A stretch of 64,000 nt of DNA from assembly GCA_015832175.1 (NCBI GenBank), contig WJXW01000002.1, positions 4,030,001 through 4,094,000 on the forward strand. The letters are read 5' to 3'. Below the pieces are notes generated by a model. That model was not told the DNA's origin. It worked only from the letters and a program-made list of their open reading frames with translations, and did no database searches. The DNA is from Paraphaeosphaeria minitans. Lineage: Eukaryota; Ascomycota; Dothideomycetes; Pleosporales; Didymosphaeriaceae. Of the stretch, positions 32,841 to 43,330 are shown piece by piece. Within the stretch, counting starts at the first letter, position 1. Every line of letters begins with the position of its first letter. Both the position numbers and the translations under genes were made by a program.

Positions 32841-34696
32841 TCAGAAAAGTTCGGCCAAGGCAAGTACAATCACAACGACCCACGCAGGCCAAGGTTGAGT
32901 GTTGCCGGCACCATTGGGGCCAAGGGGCTCTGAGGTCGCACCCGGGTATGATCCAGACACCTTGCCAGAGCTACCCGTGCCGATGATCGTCGAATTTTTG
33001 CCCTGGACCGCGACAGTAGTGGTCATGTGGACCATGCCGATTGTGCCGTCGACATGGCTCTGCTGCTCCCCATTTCGGCGCTTTTCCGGAACCGCAGTTG
33101 GATACGGCGGGGCATCCAGGGAGAAGAAGATGCCGTCAGTCATTATCGAGGGCGCAGGTGTGGGAGAATCAGGCTTGATGGTGGGGTAGTTTTCCAGGTC
33201 GGTGATGGTAGATTCTTCCCCAGGGATTGACCAGGAAGTCTCTGAGTCGGAAGGCAGTGAAATGAAGTTGTCCGAGACTGAAACCGTGAGTTGAGGCAAA
33301 CCTGGGGCGGGGCGGTCGTCCGTTGCTGTGATTGTGAGTGAAGCGGAGGGAAAGCCTGGGGTAATTTCAGGCACAACGGGTGTAATTATGGATTTCATTA
33401 CAGATGAAGGGGTGTAGCCTGGAGCAGGTGGGGTGGGAATCGGTCCAGTGGCTGACGACATGACCAGCGTGAGCGTAGAGTTGATCGTGAAGGACTCAGC
33501 AACGCCATCAGTCGACATGGAAGCCGCAGTCGAGTTTGTATGCGATAGCATGGTCAGGTAGAGGGTAGACTTAGACTCTGTGACTGACGTTTCCTCCACC
33601 GTGAGTGTGAAGTTGATCGCTGAGGACGCAGTAACGCCAGAAGTTGACAAAGACGCTGCAGCCGACGTTGTTAGAGATGGCATGGTCAGATAGAGAGTAG
33701 ACAAAGACTCTGTGCCTGACGATATAGCGATGCGATCCGTAGACATGGACACTGCAGTCGACGTCGTGTGCGGCACCATAGTCAGGTGCACAGTAGAGTT
33801 AGACTCCGTGCCAGAGGACGACTGTGAGACAGCTGCCAGAGTAGTGGTGTTCAACCAGATCCCAGACGCAGTGGGTGAAGGGCGAAGAGGGTTTGTTAGA
33901 ATCGAGTGAGTGGGACGAACAGGCCAGAACGGAAGGACAGAATGAGAGCTCATAGTCTTGAGGACCGTAGATGTCGACTCTGAGGTCACGTGTACTGTCG
34001 TGGTCGGCTCTGGGTGATTTTGAGTAGGCGCGGAGGGCTCCGGGTATTCAGGCTCGCCGGTGCCCCTGTATACGTTGGCAAACTTGCTCATGTTTCTGGA
34101 AAGAAACAACATGTGTGGTGTAGAGACTTACACCGCAGTTGAAGAACTCACGAGTGGATTGCTGGCCGAGAAGGGAGTCTCGCCGAGAGAAGACGAAGTC
34201 GGGTGCTTGCTAATAACAGTCTTGGTGATGAAGAGCGTGGACTTGCTAGTAGCCATCACAGTCGTTGTCTGCTCACGGTTGCTAGTGATTCTGATGTTAG
34301 CATGCGCTCATAATATACCATCCTGGGTCTACTCACGTAGAGGCCGAAAGGACCGGAAGTCTGCTCTCCCCGTCATGCACAGTAACGAAGATTGTCTCAG
34401 TCACCTCAACGGTCTTCGTCTCGGGACAGAGGTAGGTGAAATGGGTAGTTGTGCCCTTGATCACCGCATCGTCTGTGCAGAGCTTTGACATGCAGTCGCA
34501 GCTATCGATGCAGGCCAGACCAGCGGTGCTGACTGGAGCAGAAGCCGTCTCCACGCTACACCACAACGTTGTCGGGATGTCGGCTGCTGCGAAGGGCAGG
34601 GCAGCTGTATAGGTCAGCTCGAGCTTTGTAGTATGCGGATATGAGTGGTGGCTTACCTGCGACAATGCCGAGCACGACGTTGCGAGCGTACATCAT
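32841..34696 (-). CDS. GPI-anchored Ser/Thr-rich cell-surface protein
   Basis: Four exons: 34657..34696, 34337..34604, 34132..34281 and 32841..34095. All junctions keep frame, giving 570 residues; the last intron is only 36 bp (GTAAGT...TTCCAG). The first junction rebuilds a signal peptide, MMYARNVVLGIVAAALPFAA. A cysteine-containing head follows (WCSVETAS, GLACIDSCDCMSKLC, TYLCPETK). A long Ser/Thr/Pro region has about three degenerate 35-residue repeats of the type TES-STLYLTM-S-TTSAA-S-STDGV. The C-terminus GAGNTQPWPAWVVVIVLALA then ELF is a hydrophobic GPI-anchor signal behind small residues. Such proteins are wall mannoproteins or adhesin-like; no specific function can be assigned. Confidence 0.75.
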
Positions 34697-35363
34697 GGTC
34701 GACAAATCCGAGTGACTGCTTGTTTGTAAGTTTTCTAGAGCCTCCTGGTATGGCTCGCCGTAAGTCGGTTGACAAACGCGCTTCAAGGTCAAGCTCCAAT
34801 TCAATGCCACCAAGTATGTGCATCCATCATTGGACATCAGAAGGAACATAGGAGCAGAGGGAAGGGAAGAAAGCAAAGGCAAACCGGGGATTTGTACATA
34901 CGCTTGAAAGAAAGACTGTGGTGAGAAGTCCGGTCGGAAGACAAGAGCGAGCGGGTGAAGAGAGAGAGAGAGAGAGAGAGTCGAAGCAACGAGGGCAGTT
35001 TACATCAACAAAGGCGCCAGCAAACGCACTAGCGCGCTCTTAGCGTCCTCATAGCCTATCAATGAAGCGGCGTTCGTCGGCCAGTGTGAGCGTGGACGAG
35101 CTCTTGTTGCGTGGTGAACGGTGATATGTAACAGTGCGGCTGGACTCGGCCCAGGAGCCGTGCCACCTCAAAACGGGCAGTCGCAATAGTAGCTGCCTGC
35201 GACCAAAGAGTCCATATCAATCACAAATACGCTGTTGAGGCCGGCGCGGTCTGAGGTGTTGTTTGTGGTCATGTCTTCAGCCTATCAGTTGTATAGACAG
35301 GTAATCTCCAAAAAGTAACTCGGGTAGGAGTCGACAGTGGTAAGCACACGGATCCCACCCAAT
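34697..35363. other. Intergenic with an (AG)11 microsatellite
   Basis: No gene seen. A perfect AG dinucleotide run of 11 units lies at 34959-34980, within the promoter region of the GPI-anchored protein gene. Confidence 0.6.
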
Positions 35364-36140
35364 CTAATCCCCATACAACTCCATCAAGTGGTTTAGCATC
35401 TTCCTCTGCAACTCCTGCAACTCTCCCTTCGTAACCTTCTTCTGATCCTCTTCACCTTCATCGCTCCCGTCGGAACGCAAAAAATCCGACCTCAGTCCAA
35501 AGAACGGTACACCCAAGCCTTTAAGTTCCTTGGACTGCAATTCCACCATTCTCTCAGCCGCCCTATACACCTTCTTCGCATACATCTCCACCTCCTCCTT
35601 CTCCACCTCATCCGTCCGCAGCGGCGCGATTGTGTCGCCCATGCCAGGCAAAGACAAGACGGCGAGATGCGTCTTTTCGTTTTCGCGCTTGACGGCCTGT
35701 TCCTCGATGAGACGCTGGCGACCAGATTCCCAGTCTTTGACGTTGCGCCCTTGATCAGCTATGAGCTTTTGGACAGTTGAAACGAAGGCTGGGTTTTGAG
35801 TCGCAATTTTGCTGACGCAGCGGAGGCCGTGCTTCCATTGTGTGATTGTTGCTGGGTCAATGGTGGGTGTTGTCGTCTGGCTTTTGGGAGGTGCTTGGCG
35901 GTTGGAGAGGGTAGTCTGCGGGCGGGCTTTCAGGCGAGAGTCCTCAGACTGCTCGTACGGGATACCCGTCTGCGATGAATGACGCGACGCGGGAATGTCA
36001 GTTGACTGGGCGCTGAATTGGCCTTGGGGGTAGAATTGCTGTTCAGACGGCACCGGAGGGGTCGTAGTCTGAGGCAGGCTCGCCAATGTCGCCAGAATCT
36101 GCTCGAGATTGAGCTCCGGGGGTAGCTTGTTGTCGGCCAT
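35364..36140 (-). CDS. DUF2458 family protein
   Basis: Single-exon gene of 258 residues starting MADNKLPPELNLEQILATLA. The N-terminal half is Pro/Gln/Ser-rich and probably disordered. The C-terminal half (from about residue 95) is the conserved part: ITQWKHGLRCVSKIATQNPA, a helical region with RQRLIEEQAVKR, VEMYAKKVYRAAERMV and LGVPFFGLRSDF, ending in a coiled coil (KGELQELQRKMLNHLMELYG). This matches the fungal DUF2458 family as I remember it; function is uncharacterised. Length is normal. It is divergently arranged with the COX14-like gene, and the two share a 404-bp promoter region. Confidence 0.8.
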   Translation of the reverse strand: MADNKLPPELNLEQILATLASLPQTTTPPVPSEQQFYPQGQFSAQSTDIPASRHSSQTGIPYEQSEDSRLKARPQTTLSNRQAPPKSQTTTPTIDPATITQWKHGLRCVSKIATQNPAFVSTVQKLIADQGRNVKDWESGRQRLIEEQAVKRENEKTHLAVLSLPGMGDTIAPLRTDEVEKEEVEMYAKKVYRAAERMVELQSKELKGLGVPFFGLRSDFLRSDGSDEGEEDQKKVTKGELQELQRKMLNHLMELYGD

Positions 36141-36544
36141 CCTGTTCTATAGCTCTTTATGCGCACCCTGGCCGAGGTCGACCCCAGATAGAATTATCGG
36201 GTGTTTTATAGGTGTGGATTGGGCGTTAGCTAGGTAGTCAGCATCTGGAAGGTATGCAAACATGGCGCATCAACCAAGAACACCGACCGCGATCCAACCA
36301 GGTTCGCAACCCAGTTTTCGTTAGCTTTTTCGAAACTGTGCGACCAGTTCGGATGCCAGAGTCATCTTGAATCTTTCCCTGAGCGCGTCGAGGAAGCAAC
36401 GCATCACTGAAGGTATTTGTCCAATCACGGTTCAACGTAGCGCCGGCGCCCGAATTGCACTAACTTTTGCCGCATCGTTCGACCTCTCCAAACCCCCTCT
36501 TCCCATTCGTCCTCCCCCTGTCCGCTCCCTCTCTCTCCTTCAAG
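36141..36544. promoter_or_regulatory. Shared divergent promoter (DUF2458 / COX14-like)
   Basis: 404 bp between two starts facing away from each other. The last 70 bp before 36545 is strongly C/T-rich on the + strand (CCTCCCCCTGTCCGCTCCCT), a common fungal transcription-start context. No TATA box stands out. Confidence 0.45.
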
Positions 36545-37416
36545 ATGTCGAAGTCGCCGAAGGAGTCGACGCGCTTCACCGCGACGGGAGTGTGGGCACA
36601 CACCAGACCCGGCGGCAAGGCAACGACGCTGCAATTCGCTGACCCGGCACCGAAGAACGAGACGCCACAGCAGAAAGTCAAGCGATTGAGAGAGGCGGCG
36701 AACCGCGCGAAACTGGCACAGGTCACACGGTGGGATTATGCATATATGTACGGCAGGATGGCCGCGGATGCGGTGCATAGGTTTACGGTCTACGGCATTA
36801 TTTTTGCCACGGGTACGGCAGTCTTTCCCTCATGTGAACAATTGGTTCATGAAGGATTGTGTGTGGACGCGAGCAGAAGCTGACAACTAAAACAGGATGC
36901 ATTGGTGTCCTCGCTGTCTTCTCGATAGGTGACATGGTCGTCTACAACCGCCGAAAACGCGCAATCTTCTTCGAAGACCAGGAACGCGAACAAGCCAAGA
37001 TCCTCAGCATTGCCAGAACTGCCGTCGCAGAGGGCCACGCGACCCCTGCCCAGGCCGCTCTTGTAGAAGGAATTGCAGAAGAGGAACGGTTGATGGATCT
37101 CAAGAAGGCTGAGCGGAAGGCCCCCTCAAAAATACTTTGGTGGTTGCACGGCGAATGGAACGAAGACAAGGCGCTGAAGGAGCAGAGGAGGCTTGCTGTT
37201 GAGGATTTCCAGAAAAATGAGATGCAGGCTGCGGGTCAAGGAAGCGTAACGCAAGCGGTCCAGGCAGCGCAGCAAGCACGATCCGACAACGCGCAACCCA
37301 CAATTGGCGGCCCGCTCGACCAGCAAGCCGCGAAGGCAACCGCATTCGCAGAGAACACGGTCAAGGGTGCCAGCAGCGGCTGGTTTGGATGGTTGGGCGG
37401 ATCGAAGAAGGAATGA
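36545..37416 (+). CDS. COX14-like cytochrome c oxidase assembly protein
   Basis: Two exons, 36545..36812 and 36896..37416, with an 83-bp intron (GTACGG...AAACAG) joining IIFATG to CIGVLAV, giving 262 residues. After a 60-residue N-terminus comes VTRWDYAYMYGRMAADAVHR, then one membrane helix across the intron (FTVYGIIFATGCIGVLAVFS) and a basic flank DMVVYNRRKRAIFFEDQERE. This matches the fungal family annotated as cytochrome oxidase c assembly (COX14-type) from memory: a small inner-mitochondrial-membrane protein with a matrix or intermembrane tail. The C-terminal half is helical, Ala/Gln-rich, and ends GWFGWLGGSKKE. The assignment of family is reasonable; the exact orthology to yeast Cox14 is less sure. 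Confidence 0.65.
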
Positions 37417-37639
37417 ATTAAGAGCAGGGAAGCAAAAGGACGGTAGTCCGTGTACCATATTGAACTCCCAGCATGTAAAACGCTGTGTCACTACTGTATT
37501 GCATCATGGCGTTGGGAAGCTGTATTCGGTGTAGATGTCTTGGTTGGGTATCTTGAAGTTCGTGTCTATAGTTTACAACTGCTCCGCGATATCCAAGAAC
37601 TCCATAGTAAGCAAACGATTCTGATCAAATCATATCCCA

Positions 37640-38254
37640 TTACTGTTCCGATTGCGCCGAGACTGGATTGTACGAGCGACGCTGGCGGGCTCTCTATGAC
37701 GGTGTTAGCTTCTGCACTTTCACACCTCGTTACCCTTAGATAACTGTCTTGGAGCATGCGTACCTCGGTCCACTGGTCAATCCAAGGCCTCACCCCCGCA
37801 TAACTCAGTAATCCCATTGTAGCCAAAATGAATATCCAAACGACAGCCTGATCCTTCGCAGAGTCTCTCTCTGTATAAGATTAGCTTTGCCTTCTCTCAT
37901 ATCTCTCAAATCCCACGCGGGTATACGTACGGAAGCAGGTTGTGAACACTTGATCTTCCTTCACGCCCTGGCAGAAGGGATAGCCCAGGCAGAACTGGCG
38001 ATTGCAGTCATTGCACGTTTTCTTGGTAGCGCGTTCGCGGAGATTAGGCGATGACTTCTGCGAGGTCGCGGGCGCGTCGAGGGCGACGATGGTGCTGTTG
38101 CCGGCACACGTGCATTTGCAGAAGGATGTTGGTGCTAGAGGGTCAGCTTGTTCTCCTAGAACCCTGTGTATATAGCAGACGTACTTTTGGCTAGGGCAAG
38201 AGAGAAAAGCGATAGGAAGGCGAGCAAAAAGAGGCATGATGCGCGCTTCCGCAT
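37640..38254 (-). CDS. Small cysteine-rich integral membrane protein
   Basis: Four exons: 38185..38254, 37931..38134, 37764..37870 and 37640..37693. Introns of 50, 60 and 70 bp have GTACGT/GTACGC donors; every junction keeps frame, giving 144 residues. The start MRKRASCLFLLAFLSLFSLA is a signal peptide, followed by lumenal cysteines (SFCKCTCAGNSTI, KKTCNDCNRQFCL, FCQGVKED, TTCFQRDSAKD), one membrane helix (AVVWIFILATMGLLSYAGVR) and a short basic tail RARQRRSYNPVSAQSEQ. The whole reads like a conserved single-copy fungal protein of the secretory pathway, but I cannot name the family. The consistent splicing makes the model solid. Confidence 0.75.
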
Positions 38255-38533
38255 GGTAACGATTATGTGTAGCTCATTGACGTATGTCGTCCAGCGGAGT
38301 TCACGATGATTGCGGCTGGCCCTAGCTAGCGCCCTGCGTTCTGTGCCGACCGGCGCTAGAGCTTTTGCTCGAATCCTTCTGCCGCTCGCTCACGACACCA
38401 CAACACAACACAAGCGGGCAATGGCGCATGCAGAGTATCACTATTTATGAATACTCGCGCCTGAGTCATCTGTTTGGTTGGCGCGTACTCTCCCCACGAA
38501 AAAGCGTGCGACCGCAACAACCGCCGCGCCTCG

Positions 38534-40366
38534 ATGCCCGCAACACCAGCGGCTACACCAAAGCCTAAGCAGAAGGCTGGAGCTGCCACTCCCAACTCCA
38601 CGCCGAGCACACCAACACCCGCCCAACCTACCCCCGACAACAAGGACAAAACCGTCAGGCTGCACATCACGCCCTTCAATCCCACCCTCCTCAAAGCCTA
38701 CATCCCGCCCTCGGTGCTGCCCGTCGCGAAAAACATCTCCTACCACGCCCTCGAGACGTTCCCCGAGAAAGGCTTCGGCTACGTCGAGCTGCCTGCCATG
38801 GAGGCCCAGAAGTTGAAGAAGAAGCTGAACGGGTCTACGCTAAAGGGATCCAAAGTCAGGATCGAGGAAGCGAAGCCAGAGAAGCGCAAAGCCGGCGACG
38901 TTGTGGACGTTGAAGCTGAGGAGGCAGCGCGGGCGGCCAAGCGTGCGAAGAAGGAGAAGAAGAGGAGGAAGAGGAAGGAAGATGGCGTGCTGGAGGGCGT
39001 GCAGCTGCCTGAAGAGCGCAAGGTCAAGCGCGGGTGGACCGAGGTTCCGGTGAAGGGCAAGAAGGAGAGGACGGAAAAGAAGGAGAAGAAAGACAAAAAG
39101 GAGGAGAAGAGGGAGCGGAAGAAGTCGAAATACACCAAGGAGCCAGAACTGCTGTTCAAGGCAAAGTTGACGCCCGTTGCGGCCAATGAACTGGCGCGCA
39201 AGGACAAGAAAGACAAGAAGAAGGATAAAAAGGACAAGTCGAAGCAGGAGGTTGTCGTGCATGAGTTCGAGAAGAACACCAAGACGCCCAGTTTCCTCAA
39301 AGCTGCCGCGGTTTCCACAGATAAGAAGGCGGCAGTCGATTACGTGAACGACAAGGGATGGGTGGATGAAGAAGGCAACATGGTAGAGCCAGAGACGACC
39401 AAGGCGAAGAACAAGAGAGTTTTGGAACTTGTGGAACCTGGACCAGACGCTCCCTCGCCAAAGTCCAAGAAGAAAGCCCCTGCCACCCCCTCGCCCAACG
39501 GCTCTCCAGCGCCCAAGTCGGCAAAGAAGGACAAGAAGAAAGCTAAGAAGGCGACTCCCCCGCCCGAATCTTCAGAGTCAGAGGAATCATCAGTCGTATC
39601 TTCATCGTCCGACTCTGACTCCGATTCTGACTCTGCAGCCTCAGCCGGCGCCCCAGAACCCTCCTCTCCAGCACCCGCATCCACTCCAGCAAAAGCCAAG
39701 TCCAACACCCCCGAGATTGCCATCCAGCCTTCTTTCCCGACCAGGAAGGAAATTCACCCTCTCGAGGCCCTCTTTAAGAAGCCCAAGCCCGCACCCCTCC
39801 TCACGCCTTCCACCCCCGCGAAAGGCCTCGCTCCCATCAACACCTCGTTCTCCTTCTTCGATGGCGAGCCCGACGCAGATGCTGACGTAGACATGGAAAA
39901 CGGTGAAAATGCTGCCGTCCCATTCACCCCGCAGACCCAGCGCGACATCGAGTGGCGCGGGCTCCGCAGCGCAGCGCCCACGCCCGACACCGCTGCCATA
40001 GGACGCCGCTTTAGCTTCCCGTGGCGGAACGGTAGCCAGGAAGCTGACGGCGACGAAGAAGAGCCAGACGCCGATGTCGAAGCGTCCACGCAGCTGTCAA
40101 ACAACACGAAGGCTAATGCCACGGCATCGCAGCTGGCTGATGTTGCTGAAGTCGAGGAAGAAGAGGCTGAAGTTGGGGGTGCTGCTGGCGCGGAGGAAGA
40201 GACGGGGGAGGAGGGAGAGAAGGAGGAGAGCGAGTTTAGAAAGTGGTTCTGGGAGAATCAGGGGGGTTTGAATAGGGCGTGGAAAAGGAGGAGGAAGGAT
40301 GCGGTTAAGACGAAGAGGGGTGTGGAGAATAGGAGGGCGGCTGGCGGTGCGAGGAGGGGAGCTTGA
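38534..40366 (+). CDS. Nucleolar-type RRM-like protein with Lys/Glu-rich and Ser/Asp-rich tails
   Basis: Single exon, 610 residues, from the ATG at 38534 (MPATPAATPKPKQKAGAATP). An RRM-like fold lies at about residues 40-120: KTVRLHITPFNPTLLKAYIP, HALETFPEKGFGYVELPAME, LKGSKVRIEEAKPEK. Then follow long lysine-rich stretches (AKRAKKEKKRRKRKEDG, KKDKKKDKKDKSK), an acidic serine run (SSDSDSDSDSAAS), and a conserved C-terminal block SEFRKWFWENQGGLNRAWKR. The composition and FxxWFWENxGxxNRAW block match fungal nucleolar proteins thought to act in ribosome biogenesis (recognition from memory; no single ortholog named). The strong purine bias creates long shadow frames on the minus strand, which are not genes. 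Confidence 0.75.
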   Translation: MPATPAATPKPKQKAGAATPNSTPSTPTPAQPTPDNKDKTVRLHITPFNPTLLKAYIPPSVLPVAKNISYHALETFPEKGFGYVELPAMEAQKLKKKLNGSTLKGSKVRIEEAKPEKRKAGDVVDVEAEEAARAAKRAKKEKKRRKRKEDGVLEGVQLPEERKVKRGWTEVPVKGKKERTEKKEKKDKKEEKRERKKSKYTKEPELLFKAKLTPVAANELARKDKKDKKKDKKDKSKQEVVVHEFEKNTKTPSFLKAAAVSTDKKAAVDYVNDKGWVDEEGNMVEPETTKAKNKRVLELVEPGPDAPSPKSKKKAPATPSPNGSPAPKSAKKDKKKAKKATPPPESSESEESSVVSSSSDSDSDSDSAASAGAPEPSSPAPASTPAKAKSNTPEIAIQPSFPTRKEIHPLEALFKKPKPAPLLTPSTPAKGLAPINTSFSFFDGEPDADADVDMENGENAAVPFTPQTQRDIEWRGLRSAAPTPDTAAIGRRFSFPWRNGSQEADGDEEEPDADVEASTQLSNNTKANATASQLADVAEVEEEEAEVGGAAGAEEETGEEGEKEESEFRKWFWENQGGLNRAWKRRRKDAVKTKRGVENRRAAGGARRGA

Positions 40367-43330
40367 GGGGGAGAGGTAACGTTGTAGGTAGTGTGAAAAG
40401 GTATCTGGCATTTATGAAGTTCGTGATGCATGTGTGATGCTAGCATTGAGTCGTGATTAGTGAAGAGGAGATGGCGCTGCGGTGGGGACCAAAGCTAAAC
40501 AATAGTCTCGCGCAATCGTGTAGGCGTAGATTTTAGTGTGTAAGTTTGAGATGGTATTCGCGGTGTGGTAGGTAGGTGACCTGTGACCTGTTGGTTTGCC
40601 AAGCTTCACATCTGGTCTGCGAGAAACTTTTTTCTCGACCTATGATTGTTCTAGAAGCTTGCCTTCGCGGTAATAGTCGCTCTTCTTGTCTTGAGACATC
40701 CTCTGGCCCATGTGTTTGGCAACGATAAACCACCAATCAAGGCCTTCCATGCTCCTTGAGAAACCCCATTTTCGAAAGCGAGCTTTAACATTTTGTGTTA
40801 CGCGTAAGTTTTTAGTTGCTGCCGAGCGCACAGTACGGAAGTCATGGATGGGTGATGAAGACATCTCGGCAGATGTAGTCACCCTGTGGGGTCCTCCTCT
40901 CGCCTGGGGAACTGGTGATCACGTGACATACTGTCCATCAGCCCAGGAACATTCGCTTGACAACAGCATTCCGCCCATCCCATCGATCGTCATGTATCTT
41001 CGAGAGACGTGTTGGTGCCATTAAGAGAATGAAAGGCTGATGCTATCAAGCTGGTATATACCTATATGCTTTCAAGCGTCTCTAGGGAATTAGGAGCTTG
41101 TGTAACTGTGGCTTGCATAGGTGTATATGCAGCTGCCGGAGAAATGTTGGCCTTAGGATGACATGCTCTCCTGCTGTGAATCTTAATTTCACACTCAACA
41201 CCATTGAATGTGAAGATTGCGCGCTTGGGTCTGATTCAAACCTGTTGGAGCTACAGTCGCGCTGGATATGCTGCATTGCGGTAAAAATGACGGCCGATCT
41301 GATAGTTTAAAAAAGAGGAAGGTTCAGTAGAAGGAAGACTGTCATGGATAAGCGTGAGAAAGTTTTTATGAGAGGGCGTTATATGTGCCTACACGAAAAG
41401 AAGGCAGCCATACTAAAACGTTACGCCGAAAGAGAGTCTAATGGATAAGAAGTAGGCAAACAGTATATCTACACCGCTGCACTAGCGCTAGCAGTTCGTA
41501 CTACCACTCCTGAGAACGAATGGGACGCTGTCCAGTCACTTGCAAGTGAGTCTTCTCCTAAACACTCGGCCATGGTGACACATGAATGTCAACGGTTGGA
41601 GACAGTGAGCCACGGTAATGGAAATCGACGAAGCAGAAGCGGTAGCGATTTACGACTGACACATACATGCTGGGCTAAGCCTCTTTCCAAGGTGCCATGC
41701 CGTCAACATCTAGTGTTGATATTTGGGGACATTGATGCGAAGACACCACCTTTTTCCTCTATGATGTCGAACTCAATCGCGTTGAATTTCTGGTGTAGCC
41801 GATAGAGTGTCGTTTTGGCGCACATAAGACTGTACAGGCTTGCATGCAAATACCTCGTTGATCTCAAAGAGTAAAGACTCTGTTTTTCAGGTACGACTAC
41901 GTTGACCAATAACGCCCAAGACTGCTGGGGAGCGAGTAGGTAGGAATAGGAGTGGCGAGCATAACCGGGATATCTTATTACGTATGTGGCGAGACATTCC
42001 ACTGTGCCCGGAAACCCATATCAACGAACAACAATAGGTAAGGTGCGCAGCCTCAGGTTCAGCCTCGCTCTTCCTCGATGTCCGGATGCAAGGCTGCCTG
42101 CGACTGTTCAACGTTGACTCGCAGACGAACGAAAGAACGCCCAGCGCTACTTCCGAAGAAACACAATCATGATGTATCCTGCACAGCAAAACTTCCAAAC
42201 GCTATAACCCCTTTCTTCCCAATACAAAAAGTATTCCTCAGCTCTCAAGCATCCGTGCCCTTCCACCGCACATGCCTGCACCCATCCTCCCCAATCCCAT
42301 CCGCACGCTTCCCCTCCTTCTCTTCTGCTTCCTCACCTGCCACGTTTTCTGTCGACCAATCCCCCGAAGACCCGTTCGTGCCCACCATACCCTTTTCCGT
42401 GGCATCTATGATGGCTTGTGGGACGGATGAAGCAGCGGCTGGTCGCGTATCAGCGTTAAAGCACCAAGTAGCAATGGAAAGATAGACATGCGTGGTTCAT
42501 GTGAGGAAGACATCTTCTCCTTGCCGATTTCACGCTCGCTGGAAGGTTCCGGGACGCGCGCGAGTAGTGTGTCCATAGCTTGCAGTAGTAACAGATGTAT
42601 TCGACGTGGATAATCGACCAAGGTTAAAGGGAAAATAGATGATTGCTTCTTCACTTGAGATACTTGGGTATCAAGAATAGCGGTGGAACGTGCAAGACCC
42701 TTCTCCCTATATGCTAGGTACGTATAGTCTTCCGAAATCCGGACGTAGCCGTCACCATACCTAATTCCCGCACTCGGGTAGAATACTCGTCCGTCGTCCG
42801 TCTATGCTTACAATGACGTCGCTACACAATGCGGGGTCCAATGTCTGAGGGCCCCCATGCGGCTGTGCCGTCTCTCCCGTCCTGTAGTTTACGTGTTGGC
42901 GTAACCAACACGGGATTTAAGCTTAGCCAAGCTGCGCGAAGATAGGAACGGGGGATGCTGGAGTCAGTGCCGTTCAGTGATGCGCAAACTAGCGCGCGGG
43001 CGGGAAAAGCAATTCGTCGATAAGAAGCCGTCACTGTAATGCGCGTGCTTTGATAAGGAGAAAAAGAACGTTGGGAGTGCTGTGAGGGATGGGAGATAGG
43101 AAATAAAACTCGTCTATTCATTCAGTCATAGGGATCGTGCAGCCACCGTGTCGGCGCGATTTAGAATCTGATGTCTTCGGCCGTGAGCTCTCGATCGAGT
43201 CGCATCTTTCGATCTTTCCGTCTTCGCGTGCACAAGTAGGCGGTTTGAGGCCACGAAAGCACACGCTCACTCCCGTGACACAATGACACGCCTTGGTCGT
43301 GACGCAAAACATCACGTCCCCCATGACCTG
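40367..43330. other. 3-kb gene-poor stretch
   Basis: Apart from a possible Clr5 fragment (40640-40864) I see no gene. Frames of 135 codons or fewer around 42,080-42,650 have a C/T-biased composition like leader sequence and no motifs. Nothing splices together convincingly. Confidence 0.4.
40640..40864 (-). pseudogene. Possible Clr5-domain fragment
   Basis: An isolated 74-codon frame contains VKARFRKWGFSRSMEGLDWW and FIVAKHMGQRMSQDKKSDYY, then REGKLL. The spacing of F-x-x-WGF, FI-x-x-K, R and GK resembles the C-terminal half of the fungal Clr5 domain, a DNA-binding-like module. The N-terminal half and downstream regions are absent. Weak: one motif block, no supporting neighbours. Confidence 0.3.

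Noticed and set aside
34959..34980. (AG)11 microsatellite as a functional element
   Set aside because: Ordinary dinucleotide run in a promoter region; nothing else ties it to a function.
38779..40411. Long minus-strand frames (up to 179 codons) opposite the nucleolar protein gene
   Set aside because: They are produced by the purine-rich Lys/Glu and Ser/Asp codons of the + strand gene; they are low complexity (Phe/Leu/Ser-rich) with no domain.
41080..41290. Possible tRNA (a TTCAAACC-like T-loop)
   Set aside because: Flanking sequence does not fold into acceptor, D and anticodon arms. I found no convincing tRNA anywhere in the window by eye; a covariance-model scan would be decisive.
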